Part shown: in pieces, positions 41,580-50,415 of the stretch
Position numbering within the stretch: the first letter of the stretch is position 1
Layout of the letters: each line of letters begins with the position of its first letter
DNA from: an uncultured Acidobacteriia bacterium
Lineage (GTDB): Bacteria > Acidobacteriota > Terriglobia > Bryobacterales > Bryobacteraceae
Length of the DNA: 64,000 nucleotides
NCBI GenBank assembly: GCA_903907865.1
Contig: CAIVPR010000008.1
Coordinates: forward strand, 1 to 64,000
Direction of reading: 5' to 3'
The notes under the pieces: generated by a model
What the model was told of the DNA's origin: nothing
The model's database searches: none
The model's input: only the letters and a program-made list of their open reading frames with translations
Translations under genes and position numbers: made by a program

Positions 41580-42239
41580 TTACAATTTTCGCAGAGGCGT
41601 CAACTGGTTGCCGTCGACATCGAAATTGACCGGATCCAGCCACCGCTCGAACCGGGCCTTCAGCTCCGGCCACTCGGAATCGAGGATCGAAAACCACGCC
41701 GTATCCCGGTTCTGGCCCTTGATGATCATGTGCTGGCGGAAGATCCCCTCGAACTGGAACCCATATCGGAGGGCTGCACGGCGCGAGGGCTCGTTGAGCG
41801 CGTTGCACTTCCACTCATAGCGCCGGTAGCCGAGATCGTCGAAGGCGTGCCGCATCATCAGGTACATCGCCTCGGTGCCCTTGCGGGACCGCTGGAGTTG
41901 CGGGCCAAACATGATCGAGCCGACCTCGATCACACGATGCTTGGGGTCGATCCTGAGGAACGACGCGTGCCCAAGGGCCTCGCCGGTCTCCGCGTCGACG
42001 ATGGCGGAGAAAAGGGGGTCCTCCGACTCGGCCTTGGTGGACAAACTGGCGTCAAACGCTTCGCGATCAGGATATGGGCCGTCCGGCATCCATTGCCAGA
42101 GGTCGGCGTTTGCATGACCTCCCGCTGCCTTCCAGATGCCGTCGCCGTGACGGCCCGGATCCAGCGGCTCCAACACCACATAGCGACCTGCCAAGCGTTG
42201 GCGCTGCGGTCGAAGTGCGGGCTCGCCCGAAAGGCTCAA
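41580..42239 (-). CDS. GNAT acetyltransferase, RimJ/RimL type
   Basis: The protein is 219 residues. Family features are RYVVLEPLDPGRHGDGIW, HASFLRIDPKHRVIEVGSIM, MYLMMRHAFDDLGYRRYEWK and CNALNEPSRRAALRYGFQFE. This is the larger RimJ/RimL-like GNAT group (often annotated YjcF/DUF-type). The TTG start at 42239 overlaps the stop of the efflux adaptor gene (TTGA), so translation is coupled. The substrate may be a protein N-terminus, an antibiotic or a small amine; nothing here decides. Confidence 0.85.
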   Translation of the reverse strand: MSLSGEPALRPQRQRLAGRYVVLEPLDPGRHGDGIWKAAGGHANADLWQWMPDGPYPDREAFDASLSTKAESEDPLFSAIVDAETGEALGHASFLRIDPKHRVIEVGSIMFGPQLQRSRKGTEAMYLMMRHAFDDLGYRRYEWKCNALNEPSRRAALRYGFQFEGIFRQHMIIKGQNRDTAWFSILDSEWPELKARFERWLDPVNFDVDGNQLTPLRKL

Positions 42240-43606
42240 CCGCGGCCCCTTCCTGAAGCAGGAGCCTCGCCCTTGATCTCAACCGGCTTTACCTTGGTCT
42301 TCTCCTGGACGCCGTCGCCAGGATTCGCCACCAGTTCGTCGCCCACCTGCAGGTTGCCGGTGATCACCTCCATGGTCTCGCCGAAATCGCGGCCCAACAC
42401 CAACTTTTCGTAGTGGATCGTGCGGTCGGGCATGACCTTCGCCACCTGCGGACCGTCGGCCCGGATCACCAGCGTGTCGGCACGGATCAGCAGGGGCGGC
42501 TCGCGGCGGGCCATTTTGAACGACACCTGCGCGTACATGCCGGGCAGAAGCAGCCCAGCCTGGTTGTCCAGTTGGATTTCGGCCAGCAGGGTGCGGCTGG
42601 CGGGGTCGAGCGCGTCGGAGGTATGGGTGATGGTACCTTCAAACTTCCTGGACGGGAGGTCCGGGATGGTCAAAGTCGCCTTGACGCCCACCTTCATGTT
42701 GGAAGCCTCGGATTGCGGCACGTTGATGTAGGTGCGGACTCGGTTGGTCTGGGCGATGCGGAACATCAGCGTGCTGCCCTCGTTCACCAGTGCACCGGAA
42801 TCGACATTGCGTAGTGTGATCACGCCCGCGAAAGGAGCTGTGACCTTGCGGTGGCCGTCGATCTCATTCAGCCGCGCCACATTGGCGGCCGCCGCATTGA
42901 TGTTGCTCTTGGCCGCCATCACGGCCTTTTCGAGCGCCAGCACGTTGGCCTTTTGAGCCTCCCACTGCGCCTGGAAGTTGTCGTTGTCCTGTTTGGCGAC
43001 GGCTCCGCGCTTCACCAAGCTGGCGTACCGCTCCGCCGTCGTGCCCGCCAGCTGGGCGTTCGCCCGGCCCTGCTGCAGCGAGGCGTTGGACTGTTCCAGC
43101 AGCGCGTTGGCCTGTTCAACGGCTGCTTGCGCCTGTTGCAATTGCTGGGTGAGTTCCGGAGCCTCGATCTCGGCGACCAGTTGGCCTTCCTTGACGTGGT
43201 CGCCGATATCGACGTAGCGCTTCTTGAGGTAGCCGGTGGCTCGCGCCAGGATTGGGGCCTCGGTGACGGCTTGGATGTTGCCCGCCAGCACGAGATTGGT
43301 CACCCCCGGCGCCTTCACGACCCTGGCGACGGTAACCGTAAGATCGGTCTTGCCTTCATCAACGGCCGCCTTGACCAAGTCCGCCTGGCGTTTGGACTGC
43401 GGCAGGTAGCCGACAAAGAACAGAGCAACGAAGATGCCCACCGCCACAAGGGCAAGGAAGAATACAATGCCGGTCGATGCCTTGCGGGGTCTTGCCGCGC
43501 CGTGCCCGCCCCCTTGGTGCAGTTGTCGTTCCTGATCGGCGACCTTGCGGCGAAGCTGTTCGATCTCGGCCCGCAGACTGTCTTCTCTTTGTTCCACGTC
43601 TTGCAT
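42236..43606 (-). CDS. RND efflux periplasmic adaptor (membrane fusion protein)
   Basis: The protein is 456 residues. An N-terminal cytosolic coiled coil (QREDSLRAEIEQLRRKVADQ) precedes a membrane anchor (VFFLALVAVGIFVALFFVGY). Then come the lipoyl halves (GNIQAVTEAPILARATGYLK, IDGHRKVTAPFAGVITLRNV), an alpha-hairpin (about 150-235, LTQQLQQAQAAVEQANALLE) and beta-barrel domains. The cytosolic coil ahead of the anchor is unusual for MFPs. It follows the RND permease with one base between, and no TolC-type gene is in the operon. Confidence 0.9.
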   Translation of the reverse strand: MQDVEQREDSLRAEIEQLRRKVADQERQLHQGGGHGAARPRKASTGIVFFLALVAVGIFVALFFVGYLPQSKRQADLVKAAVDEGKTDLTVTVARVVKAPGVTNLVLAGNIQAVTEAPILARATGYLKKRYVDIGDHVKEGQLVAEIEAPELTQQLQQAQAAVEQANALLEQSNASLQQGRANAQLAGTTAERYASLVKRGAVAKQDNDNFQAQWEAQKANVLALEKAVMAAKSNINAAAANVARLNEIDGHRKVTAPFAGVITLRNVDSGALVNEGSTLMFRIAQTNRVRTYINVPQSEASNMKVGVKATLTIPDLPSRKFEGTITHTSDALDPASRTLLAEIQLDNQAGLLLPGMYAQVSFKMARREPPLLIRADTLVIRADGPQVAKVMPDRTIHYEKLVLGRDFGETMEVITGNLQVGDELVANPGDGVQEKTKVKPVEIKGEAPASGRGRG

Positions 43607-43607
43607 T

Positions 43608-46600
43608 TTAGGCGTTGCCTTCCGTCAAGTAGACGCTCACGTCCTCGTTTTCCTCTTCGATCAGCTTTTCGTCGAAGTCCACGGGGGGCTTCTTTCGGAG
43701 GAGGCTGTAGGTCACCGGAACGGCGAACAAGGTAGTGAACGTCGCAAATGCCAAGCCGCCGATGACGGCGCGTCCGAGCGGCGCGTTCTGCTCGCCGCCC
43801 TCGCCGAAACCGAGCGCCATGGGCAACATGCCGATCATCATGGCCGACGCCGTCATCAGCACGGGGCGGATGCGGGTATTGCCCGCGGCGAGCGCCGCCT
43901 GACGTTGGTTCATGCCTTCCAAACGCTGGTCGTTGGCGAACACGACCATCAGGATGCTGTTTGCGGTGGCCACGCCGATGCACATGATCGACCCCATCAG
44001 CGACGGCACGCTGAAGCTGGTCTGGGTAACAAAGAGGATCCACACGATGCCGGCAAGAGCGCCCGGCAGCGCCATCAGGATGATGAAGGGGTCCAGCCAC
44101 GATTGAAAATTCAAAGCCATCAGGAAGTAGACCAGCAGGATGGCGAAGATCAGGCCGAGCCCGAGGCGGTAGAACGAGTTCTGCATCGTCGCCACCTGTC
44201 CCCGGAGTTCAAGGGTGACACCCTTGCCGAGCTTGGGAGTTTCCTCGTCCACGATCTTCTGCACCGCGGCACCGACGCGGCCCAAGTCCTGACGGTCAAT
44301 GTTGGCATAAACATCGAACACCGGCTGGACATTGTAGTGGTTGATGATTTGGGGGGACACGCCCCGCCTGGTCACGGCGAGGTTGGACAAATACTGGGTG
44401 GTGCCGAGATTGACCATCCCCGTGTTGCCGTAAGCGGCAGTGGCTTGGCTGGGGCTGGTGCCGACTGCCGACACGCTGCCGCTGGGCGAGTCCGCCGAGC
44501 GGGAGGTGAAGGCAGTGACTGGCGCGATCGGAGAGCGCATCAGCCGGTCCAGCGAGTTCATGCGTCGCTGCGGGGTCTGAACGGAAACTTGGTAATTGAT
44601 GCCGGTGGCCCAGTTTAGCCACTGGGTGGGCGCGATTTGGCCGCTGCCCGAGAGCGAAATCAGCAGGCTGTTGGAGACATCCCGCTGCGTCAGCCCGACT
44701 TGGCCAGCCTTCTCCCGGTCCACGTCGATGTCGATCTCGGGGTACTCCATCACTTGGTGGATGTGGACGTCGGCCGCACCCGGGATGCGGGCGATCTTCT
44801 TTTCCAGCTGCTTGGCGAGCGCGTAGCCGGTCTGCATGTTGCGACCGCCAATTTGCAGGTCGATCGGGGCGGGCAGACCAAAATTCAGGATCTGGCTGGT
44901 GATGTTGGCTGCCTCGAAGAAGAATGTCACGTCGGGGAACGATTCGGCCAGGTGCTTGCGCAGCCGGACCGTGTACTCGCCTGTGCCCGCCTTGTGCTCG
45001 GACTTTAGGGAGATGAGGATATCGCCGTCGCCGGGTCCGATGGTCGGATTGTCGCCAAACGCCAAGTTGTAGCCGCCAGCGGGCAAACCGGTGTTGTCGA
45101 TGATGGTTTCCAGTTCGGCGGGCGGGATCACGTTGCGGATTTCGCGCTCGATGCGGGCGAAGTAAAGTTCCGTTTCTTCGAGACGCGTGCCGGGCGGGGT
45201 GCGCGCGTGTAGGCGGAGTTGGCCGGAATCGACGGTCGGAAAGAAGTCTTGCCCTATGAAGGCGATCAGTCCGAGGGAGGCGAACGAGAACACCATGAAG
45301 CCGGTCAGAACAGTCTTCGAATGGTCGAGGGCCCAGTCCAGCAGAGACGTGTAGAACGCCCGCAACTTCTCGAACTGGTTGTTGAAGGCGTAGTGCATGG
45401 CCCAGATCAGGCCCTTGCCGCCAGCCGATTCGCCGTGCTGCCCTTGAATATAGAGCTTCATCTCCGACCGCAGCATGTAGTGCGCCATGTTGGGCACGAT
45501 GGTGCGGGAGAGGAAGTAGGACGCGAGCATCGCGAACACGACGGCCATCGCGAGCGGGGTGAAGAGGAAGCGGGCGGCACCGGTGAGCAGGAGCACCGGC
45601 ACGAAAACGATGCAAATGCAGAGGGTGGAGATGAACGCCGGGGCCGCGATCTGCTGCGCACCGTCGAGAATCGCCCGCACGAGCGGCTTCTTCATCGCCA
45701 TGTTGCGGTGGATATTTTCGATTTCGACCGTGGCGTCGTCTACCAGGATACCGACCGCCAGTGCCAACCCGCCCAGCGTCATCACGTTGATGGTCTGTCC
45801 GGCCAGGCTCATGCAGATGATGGAGACAAGGATCGACAGCGGGATCGAAATGCAGACGATCACCGTGCTACGCCAACTGCCGAGGAACATCAGGATCATT
45901 AGGCCGGTCAGGCCCGCGGCGATGATCGCCTCGCGCAGCACCCCTTCGATGGAGGCGCGGACGAATATGGATTGGTCGGCCAGGAGTCGGACTTCCAGTT
46001 CCGGGGGCAAACTGGCGACGATCTTGGGCAGCGCCTTCTTGACGCCGTTGACGATATCGATGGTGGAGGCACGACCGTTGCGGAGGATGGTCATCAGCGC
46101 GCCGCGAGTACCGTCGACACGCACCATGCTGGTCTGCACGCCGGAGCCGTCGTGGACGTTGGCGACATCCTTCATGTAGACCACGGCCCCGTTTACCATC
46201 TTGACCGGCAGACGGTTGAGGTCGTCCAGCATCCGCGGACTGCTGTTCATGCGGATGTTGTAGTCCTTCTCCCCGAATTTCGCAGTACCGGCGGGGAGGA
46301 TCAGGTTCTGGAGGTTGAGGGCGGTGGAGACGTCACTGGCCGAAACGTTGTTGGCATACATGGCCTCGGGATCGAGGTCGACCACGACCTGGGCGAACTT
46401 GCCGCCCGACGGTGCCGGGATCGTGGTGCCCTGGATGGTGGCCAAGCCAACGCGGATGAAGTTGGAGCCGTAGTTGAAAAGCTGCTGTTCGCTGAGCGTC
46501 TTGCTGCCGAGTCCGAGTTGGAGCACCGGGACGCTGGCCGCATCATATTTCACGACGTTGGGCGGGAACATGCCCGGCGGCATCATGCGGAGGGCCGATT

Positions 46601-46940
46601 GCGAGACTGAAACCACCTGGGCCTGCGCCAGTTCCACGCGCGCCCCCGGCTGCAGGAAGAGCTTGATGATGGCGACACCGTTGTAGGACTGGGACTCGAT
46701 GTGCTCGATGTCGTTGACGTTGGAGGAAACCTGGCGTTCGAAGGTGGTGACGACGCGGTTGGCCATTTCCTCGGTGGAGAGGCCGCCGTATTGGAAGATG
46801 ACGCTGAGGATGGGGAGGTCGATGGCGGGGAAGATGTCCACCGGCATGGTGCTCGCGGCGATGCCGCCCATCAGGGTGATGAGCAGGGACATGATCACGA
46901 ACGTGTAGGGCCGCCGGAGGGCGAGTCGGACTATCCACAT
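43608..46940 (-). CDS. RND multidrug efflux permease (HAE1 type)
   Basis: The protein is 1110 residues, the usual size for AcrB-like trimeric pumps. It starts MWIVRLALRRPYTFVIMSLL and has twelve membrane helices in two halves. The proton-relay aspartate pair is in GILVDDATVEIENIH near residue 398, and other family motifs are GFMVFSFASLGLIAFIGQDFFP and RPVLMTASAMMIGMLPMALG. A porter domain lies in each half. It is the first gene of a minus-strand operon: permease, adaptor, acetyltransferase, tmk, holB. Substrates cannot be read from sequence. Confidence 0.93.
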   Translation of the reverse strand: MWIVRLALRRPYTFVIMSLLITLMGGIAASTMPVDIFPAIDLPILSVIFQYGGLSTEEMANRVVTTFERQVSSNVNDIEHIESQSYNGVAIIKLFLQPGARVELAQAQVVSVSQSALRMMPPGMFPPNVVKYDAASVPVLQLGLGSKTLSEQQLFNYGSNFIRVGLATIQGTTIPAPSGGKFAQVVVDLDPEAMYANNVSASDVSTALNLQNLILPAGTAKFGEKDYNIRMNSSPRMLDDLNRLPVKMVNGAVVYMKDVANVHDGSGVQTSMVRVDGTRGALMTILRNGRASTIDIVNGVKKALPKIVASLPPELEVRLLADQSIFVRASIEGVLREAIIAAGLTGLMILMFLGSWRSTVIVCISIPLSILVSIICMSLAGQTINVMTLGGLALAVGILVDDATVEIENIHRNMAMKKPLVRAILDGAQQIAAPAFISTLCICIVFVPVLLLTGAARFLFTPLAMAVVFAMLASYFLSRTIVPNMAHYMLRSEMKLYIQGQHGESAGGKGLIWAMHYAFNNQFEKLRAFYTSLLDWALDHSKTVLTGFMVFSFASLGLIAFIGQDFFPTVDSGQLRLHARTPPGTRLEETELYFARIEREIRNVIPPAELETIIDNTGLPAGGYNLAFGDNPTIGPGDGDILISLKSEHKAGTGEYTVRLRKHLAESFPDVTFFFEAANITSQILNFGLPAPIDLQIGGRNMQTGYALAKQLEKKIARIPGAADVHIHQVMEYPEIDIDVDREKAGQVGLTQRDVSNSLLISLSGSGQIAPTQWLNWATGINYQVSVQTPQRRMNSLDRLMRSPIAPVTAFTSRSADSPSGSVSAVGTSPSQATAAYGNTGMVNLGTTQYLSNLAVTRRGVSPQIINHYNVQPVFDVYANIDRQDLGRVGAAVQKIVDEETPKLGKGVTLELRGQVATMQNSFYRLGLGLIFAILLVYFLMALNFQSWLDPFIILMALPGALAGIVWILFVTQTSFSVPSLMGSIMCIGVATANSILMVVFANDQRLEGMNQRQAALAAGNTRIRPVLMTASAMMIGMLPMALGFGEGGEQNAPLGRAVIGGLAFATFTTLFAVPVTYSLLRKKPPVDFDEKLIEEENEDVSVYLTEGNA

Positions 46941-47013
46941 AGGACTGGGCTGTTTCGCACGGTTGCCACTTTTCGGTGGAGATGAAGAACTGACGTAATT
47001 TTAGCGCGGGGGA

Positions 47014-47367
47014 TTACATGGGCGGGCGGAAAGGGCTCAGTCGATCAGCGTGGCCAGCTTCTCGAGGAACCTCGTCCATGACGAACGGGGGAACACGTTC
47101 AATGAAACTGGCATTTCGGGCACGCAAGTCCAGCGTTCTTACTTGGTTGCAGAGGACAACACCTTGGGTCCGGGTACCGGCACCAGCCAAGGGGACAGCG
47201 AAACCGGTGTTGCGGGCAAAAGCACCGCCTTGGGTGATCGGACAAATCAGGGGAGTGCCCAGCAGGTTGAAGACCCTTGGGGAGACGATCAAGACATACC
47301 GCGAACCGGCCTGCTCCCGGCCCAATGTCGGGCTGAGGTCAACGTGGTGGATTTCGCCCCGCTGCAC
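47014..47367 (-). CDS. MazF/PemK-like toxin with a frameshifted C-terminus
   Basis: The protein is 117 residues. The PemK/MazF fold is clear (MQRGEIHHVDLSPTLGREQA, SRYVLIVSPRVFN, PLICPITQGG, GVVLCNQVRTLDLRARN). The expected last helix, VMDEVLEKLATLID, is not read: the frame gives VMDEVPREAGHADRLS instead. Removing one of the two G's at 47066-47067 (+ strand) restores LEKLATLID and a stop at 47037-47039, giving 109 residues. So there is a one-base insertion near the end, either a real mutation or a sequencing error. The catalytic arginine region is intact. Confidence 0.85.
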   Translation of the reverse strand: MQRGEIHHVDLSPTLGREQAGSRYVLIVSPRVFNLLGTPLICPITQGGAFARNTGFAVPLAGAGTRTQGVVLCNQVRTLDLRARNASFIERVPPFVMDEVPREAGHADRLSPFRPPM

Positions 47368-47370
47368 TTG

Positions 47371-47616
47371 TCAGATCGCCTCGCGACCGACGGGCTGGTC
47401 GTTCAACCACGCTGCGTCCTCGCCAGACATGGGTGCAGACGGATCGCACTGCGCCACGAGTTCTTCAAGCGAGTATCGGACGCGACCGGTCCGTGCCCCC
47501 CGCCGTGGAACCGTGGTTGCCAGTTGTCCAAGCCACGCTTCCAAGGTGAGCCCTTCCGCGGCAGCCTTGGCGGCGAGTGCTGCAACTTGGAAGTCGGGAA
47601 GCTGGATTGCTGTCAT
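47371..47616 (-). CDS. Antitoxin paired with the MazF/PemK-like toxin
   Basis: The protein is 81 residues: LPDFQVAALAAKAAAEGLTL, EAWLGQLA, then YSLEELVAQCDPSAPMSGED and AAWLNDQPVGREAI. The C-terminal YSLEELVAQCD-P-A-WL segment is typical of small antitoxins that precede PemK-like toxins. The N-terminus is helical, without an AbrB fold. It ends three bases before the toxin start on the same strand. Confidence 0.8.
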   Translation of the reverse strand: MTAIQLPDFQVAALAAKAAAEGLTLEAWLGQLATTVPRRGARTGRVRYSLEELVAQCDPSAPMSGEDAAWLNDQPVGREAI

Positions 47617-47661
47617 TGGGCTGTTCCTCTCACTATGGTATCGAAAATGGATCGTGGGTTG

Positions 47662-47769
47662 CTATCGGAAGCCGACCGCGTACCCACCGATCAGCAGGTA
47701 CTCAGCCCCGTTGGAGTTCAGCAACTTCAAGAACTCTTTGAAGTCTCCCGCTAGATGCGGAATCGCCAT
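47662..47769 (-). pseudogene. Truncated nucleotidyltransferase gene, N-terminal stump
   Basis: ATG at 47769 reads MAIPHLAGDFKEFLKLLNSN and GAEYLLIGGYAVGFR before a stop. DFKEFLKLLN-YLLIGGYAV is the start of AbiEii/DUF6036-like nucleotidyltransferases, which should continue with a DLD/DIDLW active site. Here only 35 residues remain, so the catalytic part is gone. It overlaps, in another frame, the small gene that normally precedes such enzymes. Confidence 0.6.
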
Positions 47770-47932
47770 AGAATGTCCTCCGGAGCAACTCGATCCCCTG
47801 GAACCGCTCCGCTGCGGAACGCTGCAGCCACCACCCGACAGAGTCGTCCGGCTCGTCGAGGCCCACCACCGAGAAGTGGGAACGGTCAACTTTGAGCCCG
47901 TCTGCAGGATCGAAGACCACTTGAGGTTCCAT
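47702..47932 (-). CDS. Small protein that normally precedes a nucleotidyltransferase (antitoxin-like)
   Basis: The protein is 76 residues: VVFDPADGLKVDRSHFSVVG, LDEPDD, then RSAAERFQGIELLRRTFYGD and RLQRVLEVAELQRG. Small proteins with the S/PAERF-ALELLRQ-YGYDPAT-RLQRV pattern are typically encoded just before a nucleotidyltransferase gene. The partner here is only a stump (47662-47769). The function is presumed regulatory. It is divergent from the aldo/keto reductase gene. Confidence 0.55.
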   Translation of the reverse strand: MEPQVVFDPADGLKVDRSHFSVVGLDEPDDSVGWWLQRSAAERFQGIELLRRTFYGDSASSGRLQRVLEVAELQRG

Positions 47933-47976
47933 GCGTCGATGTTAACACCGAGCTGGTCCGATAATGGTCATGACCC

Positions 47977-49014
47977 ATGGAATACAAACCCCTCGGCAAC
48001 ACCGGCCTCCTCGTCTCCACCCTCTGCCTCGGCACCATGACCTTCAGCGGCGGCGACGGATTCTATAGAATGATGGGCTCGGTCGACCAGGCCGGTGCCG
48101 ACGATCTCGTCAAAGCCTCGCTCGACGCCGGCATCAACTTCTTTGACACCGCCGACATCTACTCCGAGGGCCACAGCGAGCGTATGCTCGGCCAGGCCTT
48201 CCGCAACCTCGGCGTCGTACGCAAGGACGTCGTCATCGCCACCAAGGTATTCGGCCGCCCAGGGCCGGGGCGCAACGACGTGGGCGCGTCTCGCGGCCAC
48301 ATCATGGACGCCGTCGAGGCCAGCCTCCGCCGACTCGAAACCGACCATATCGACCTCTACCAGATCCACGGCAACGACTCCCTCACCCCGCTTGAGGAAA
48401 CCCTGCGCGCACTCGACACGCTGGTCTCCCAAGGCAAAGTCCGCTACATCGGCTGCTCCAACTGGCAGGCGTGGCGGATCGCCAAGGCCCTCGGCATCTC
48501 CGAAATGAAGGGTCTGGCGAAGTTCGACACCCTGCAGGCGTACTATTCCATCGCCGGGCGCGACTTGGAGCGCGAGATAGTGCCCCTGCTGGAGTCCGAA
48601 AAGACAGGTCTGCTGGTCTGGAGCCCTCTCGCCGGCGGCCTGCTTTCGGGCAAGTTCTCGCGCGACAACCAGACACCCGCGGATTCGCGCCGGTCGTCGT
48701 TCGACTTCCCGCTCGTCGACAAGGAGCGCACGTGGAAGATCCTCGACGTGATGGCCCCCATCGCCGAGGCTCACGGCTGCACCGCAGCCCGGGTCGCGCT
48801 GGCGTGGCTGCTGGCGAAACCGGTCGTGACGTCGGTCATCATCGGGGCCAAACGCCGCGACCAGTTGGAGGACAATCTGGCCGCGGTCGAGCTGAAACTG
48901 TCGGCGGAAGAGATGGCGCAGCTGGATGCTGTCAGCGCCCTGCCCCCCGAGTATCCAGGATGGATGTTGAAAGTCCAAGACGCCAACCGGCTGAAATCCG
49001 TACCGAGGGTATAA
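47977..49014 (+). CDS. Aldo/keto reductase
   Basis: The protein is 345 residues. The catalytic tetrad is visible: Asp and Tyr in INFFDTADIYSEGHSERML, Lys in VVIATKVFG, His in LYQIHGND. Further motifs are VRYIGCSNWQAWRIAKA, LLVWSPLAGGLLSGKF and the NADPH-binding SVIIGAKRRDQLEDNLAAVE. It resembles the YajO/voltage-channel-beta-like group. It is an NADPH-dependent carbonyl reductase of unknown substrate. The dipeptidase gene begins ten bases later. Confidence 0.92.
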   Translation: MEYKPLGNTGLLVSTLCLGTMTFSGGDGFYRMMGSVDQAGADDLVKASLDAGINFFDTADIYSEGHSERMLGQAFRNLGVVRKDVVIATKVFGRPGPGRNDVGASRGHIMDAVEASLRRLETDHIDLYQIHGNDSLTPLEETLRALDTLVSQGKVRYIGCSNWQAWRIAKALGISEMKGLAKFDTLQAYYSIAGRDLEREIVPLLESEKTGLLVWSPLAGGLLSGKFSRDNQTPADSRRSSFDFPLVDKERTWKILDVMAPIAEAHGCTAARVALAWLLAKPVVTSVIIGAKRRDQLEDNLAAVELKLSAEEMAQLDAVSALPPEYPGWMLKVQDANRLKSVPRV

Positions 49015-49024
49015 TTCAGCAATC

Positions 49025-50215
49025 ATGCGGACCACGCCCATCCTGCTCCTGATTGCGATTTCGCTGGCGGCCCAGTCGAAGTCGGACCCGGCCCGGGTCG
49101 CCCGAGTCCTGAGCCAAGCCGTCGTGGTCGACCTGCACGACGACACCACCCAAATGATCACCGACGAGGCCTACAACCTCGCCGAGCAGCACGACTTTGG
49201 CCAAATCGACATCCCGCGCATGAAGGTTGGCCACGTAGCGGGGCTGTTCCTCTCGATTTGGACCGACACGGTGGCATTCACGCCGTCCGAGGCCGTCCAC
49301 CGCACCCTGCTGCAAATCGATTCGGTGCGGCGCGAGATCGCCCGGCATCCAGCGGAACTGGAGTTGGCCACCACCGCCGACCAGATCGTGGCCGCGCGCC
49401 AGCACGGGCACATTGCGATGTTAATGGGCGTGGAAGGGGGCCATGCCATCGACTCGGACTTGGCGATCCTCCGCACCTACTACCAGTTGGGCGCGCGCTA
49501 CATGACGCTGACCCACACCAACCACACCCCGTGGGCCGACACATCCAGCAAGCCGCCGGTCCACAACGGCCTAACTGATTTCGGTCGGCAGGTGGTGCGC
49601 GAAATGAACCGTTTGGGCATGATGGTGGACATCTCGCACGTCTCCGACAAGACCTTCTACGACGTGCTGGCGACGTCGGCGGCCCCGGTGATTGCCAGCC
49701 ACTCCTCGTGCAGGGCCTTGGCAAACGCGCCCCGCAACATGACGGACGACATGCTCCGCGCCATCGCGGCCAAGAACGGCGTGGTCCATATCAACTTCTA
49801 CGAGGCGTTTCTCGACGGGAACTACGCTTCGCGGCTAAAGGGGCTCACGGCGGAGGCCGCCGAACAGGCCGCCATCGACAAGAAGACGCCGAAGTTCGGC
49901 GACCGGAGCAATTACGGCCCGGAATCGCGCAAGGTCAACGCGAAGATTATCGCCAAGCTGGGGCGGGTTCCACTTTCGAAGCTGCTGGACCACTTCGAGC
50001 ACGCCGTGAAGGTGGCGGGCATCGACCACGTGGGCCTGGGTTCCGACTTCGACGGCGTCGAGGACGCGCTTCCCCAAGGCATGGAGGATATTTCGAAGTT
50101 TCCGAATCTGGTGGCGGGGCTGATGGACCGTGGTTTTTCGGACGCAGATATCGTCAAGATTCTGGGTGGGAACACCTTGCGGGTGATGCGGGACGTGGAG
50201 AAGGCGGCCAAGTAG
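49025..50215 (+). CDS. M19-family membrane dipeptidase
   Basis: The protein is 396 residues with a signal peptide (ILLLIAISLAAQ). Metal ligands are in VVVDLHDDTTQ, the bridging Glu in MGVEGGHAIDSD, and the two His in MVDISHVSD and VIASHSSCRALA. The last Asp is in HVGLGSDFDGVEDA. This is the renal dipeptidase fold, hydrolysing dipeptides (often D-residue containing) in the periplasm. A segment of about 40 residues before the last third (GLTAEAAEQAAIDKKTPKFG) is longer than in many bacterial members. It ends in a convergent region carrying half a palindromic repeat. Confidence 0.92.
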   Translation: MRTTPILLLIAISLAAQSKSDPARVARVLSQAVVVDLHDDTTQMITDEAYNLAEQHDFGQIDIPRMKVGHVAGLFLSIWTDTVAFTPSEAVHRTLLQIDSVRREIARHPAELELATTADQIVAARQHGHIAMLMGVEGGHAIDSDLAILRTYYQLGARYMTLTHTNHTPWADTSSKPPVHNGLTDFGRQVVREMNRLGMMVDISHVSDKTFYDVLATSAAPVIASHSSCRALANAPRNMTDDMLRAIAAKNGVVHINFYEAFLDGNYASRLKGLTAEAAEQAAIDKKTPKFGDRSNYGPESRKVNAKIIAKLGRVPLSKLLDHFEHAVKVAGIDHVGLGSDFDGVEDALPQGMEDISKFPNLVAGLMDRGFSDADIVKILGGNTLRVMRDVEKAAK

Positions 50216-50265
50216 CCGAGGCCTAATCGCGGAGTTCATCCTAGAAACGGCAGCTGACCCTGCCG

Positions 50266-50328
50266 CGACGCATTTTCGGTTCCCCGAACAAACGCTCCCT
50301 CGCGGTCGCGGCTCGGCTGAATCAACAT
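50266..50328. repeat. Dispersed near-palindromic repeat, copy B (left half only)
   Basis: The left arm is identical to copy C (CTCCCTCGCGGTCGCGGCTC at 50294-50313), and the flanking CATTTTCGGTTCCCCGAACA also matches copy C closely. After the loop-like CTGAATCAACAT the right arm is missing, so it cannot form the hairpin. It lies between the convergent dipeptidase and PD40 genes. Confidence 0.8.
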
Positions 50329-50415
50329 CACCCAAACGGTGAGCGGACGATCGGCGCGAGACCCTTGAAAACAAAGGGGCTGTTTTCCTCTGAAGCGCTG
50401 CGTCCAAACTCGCAC

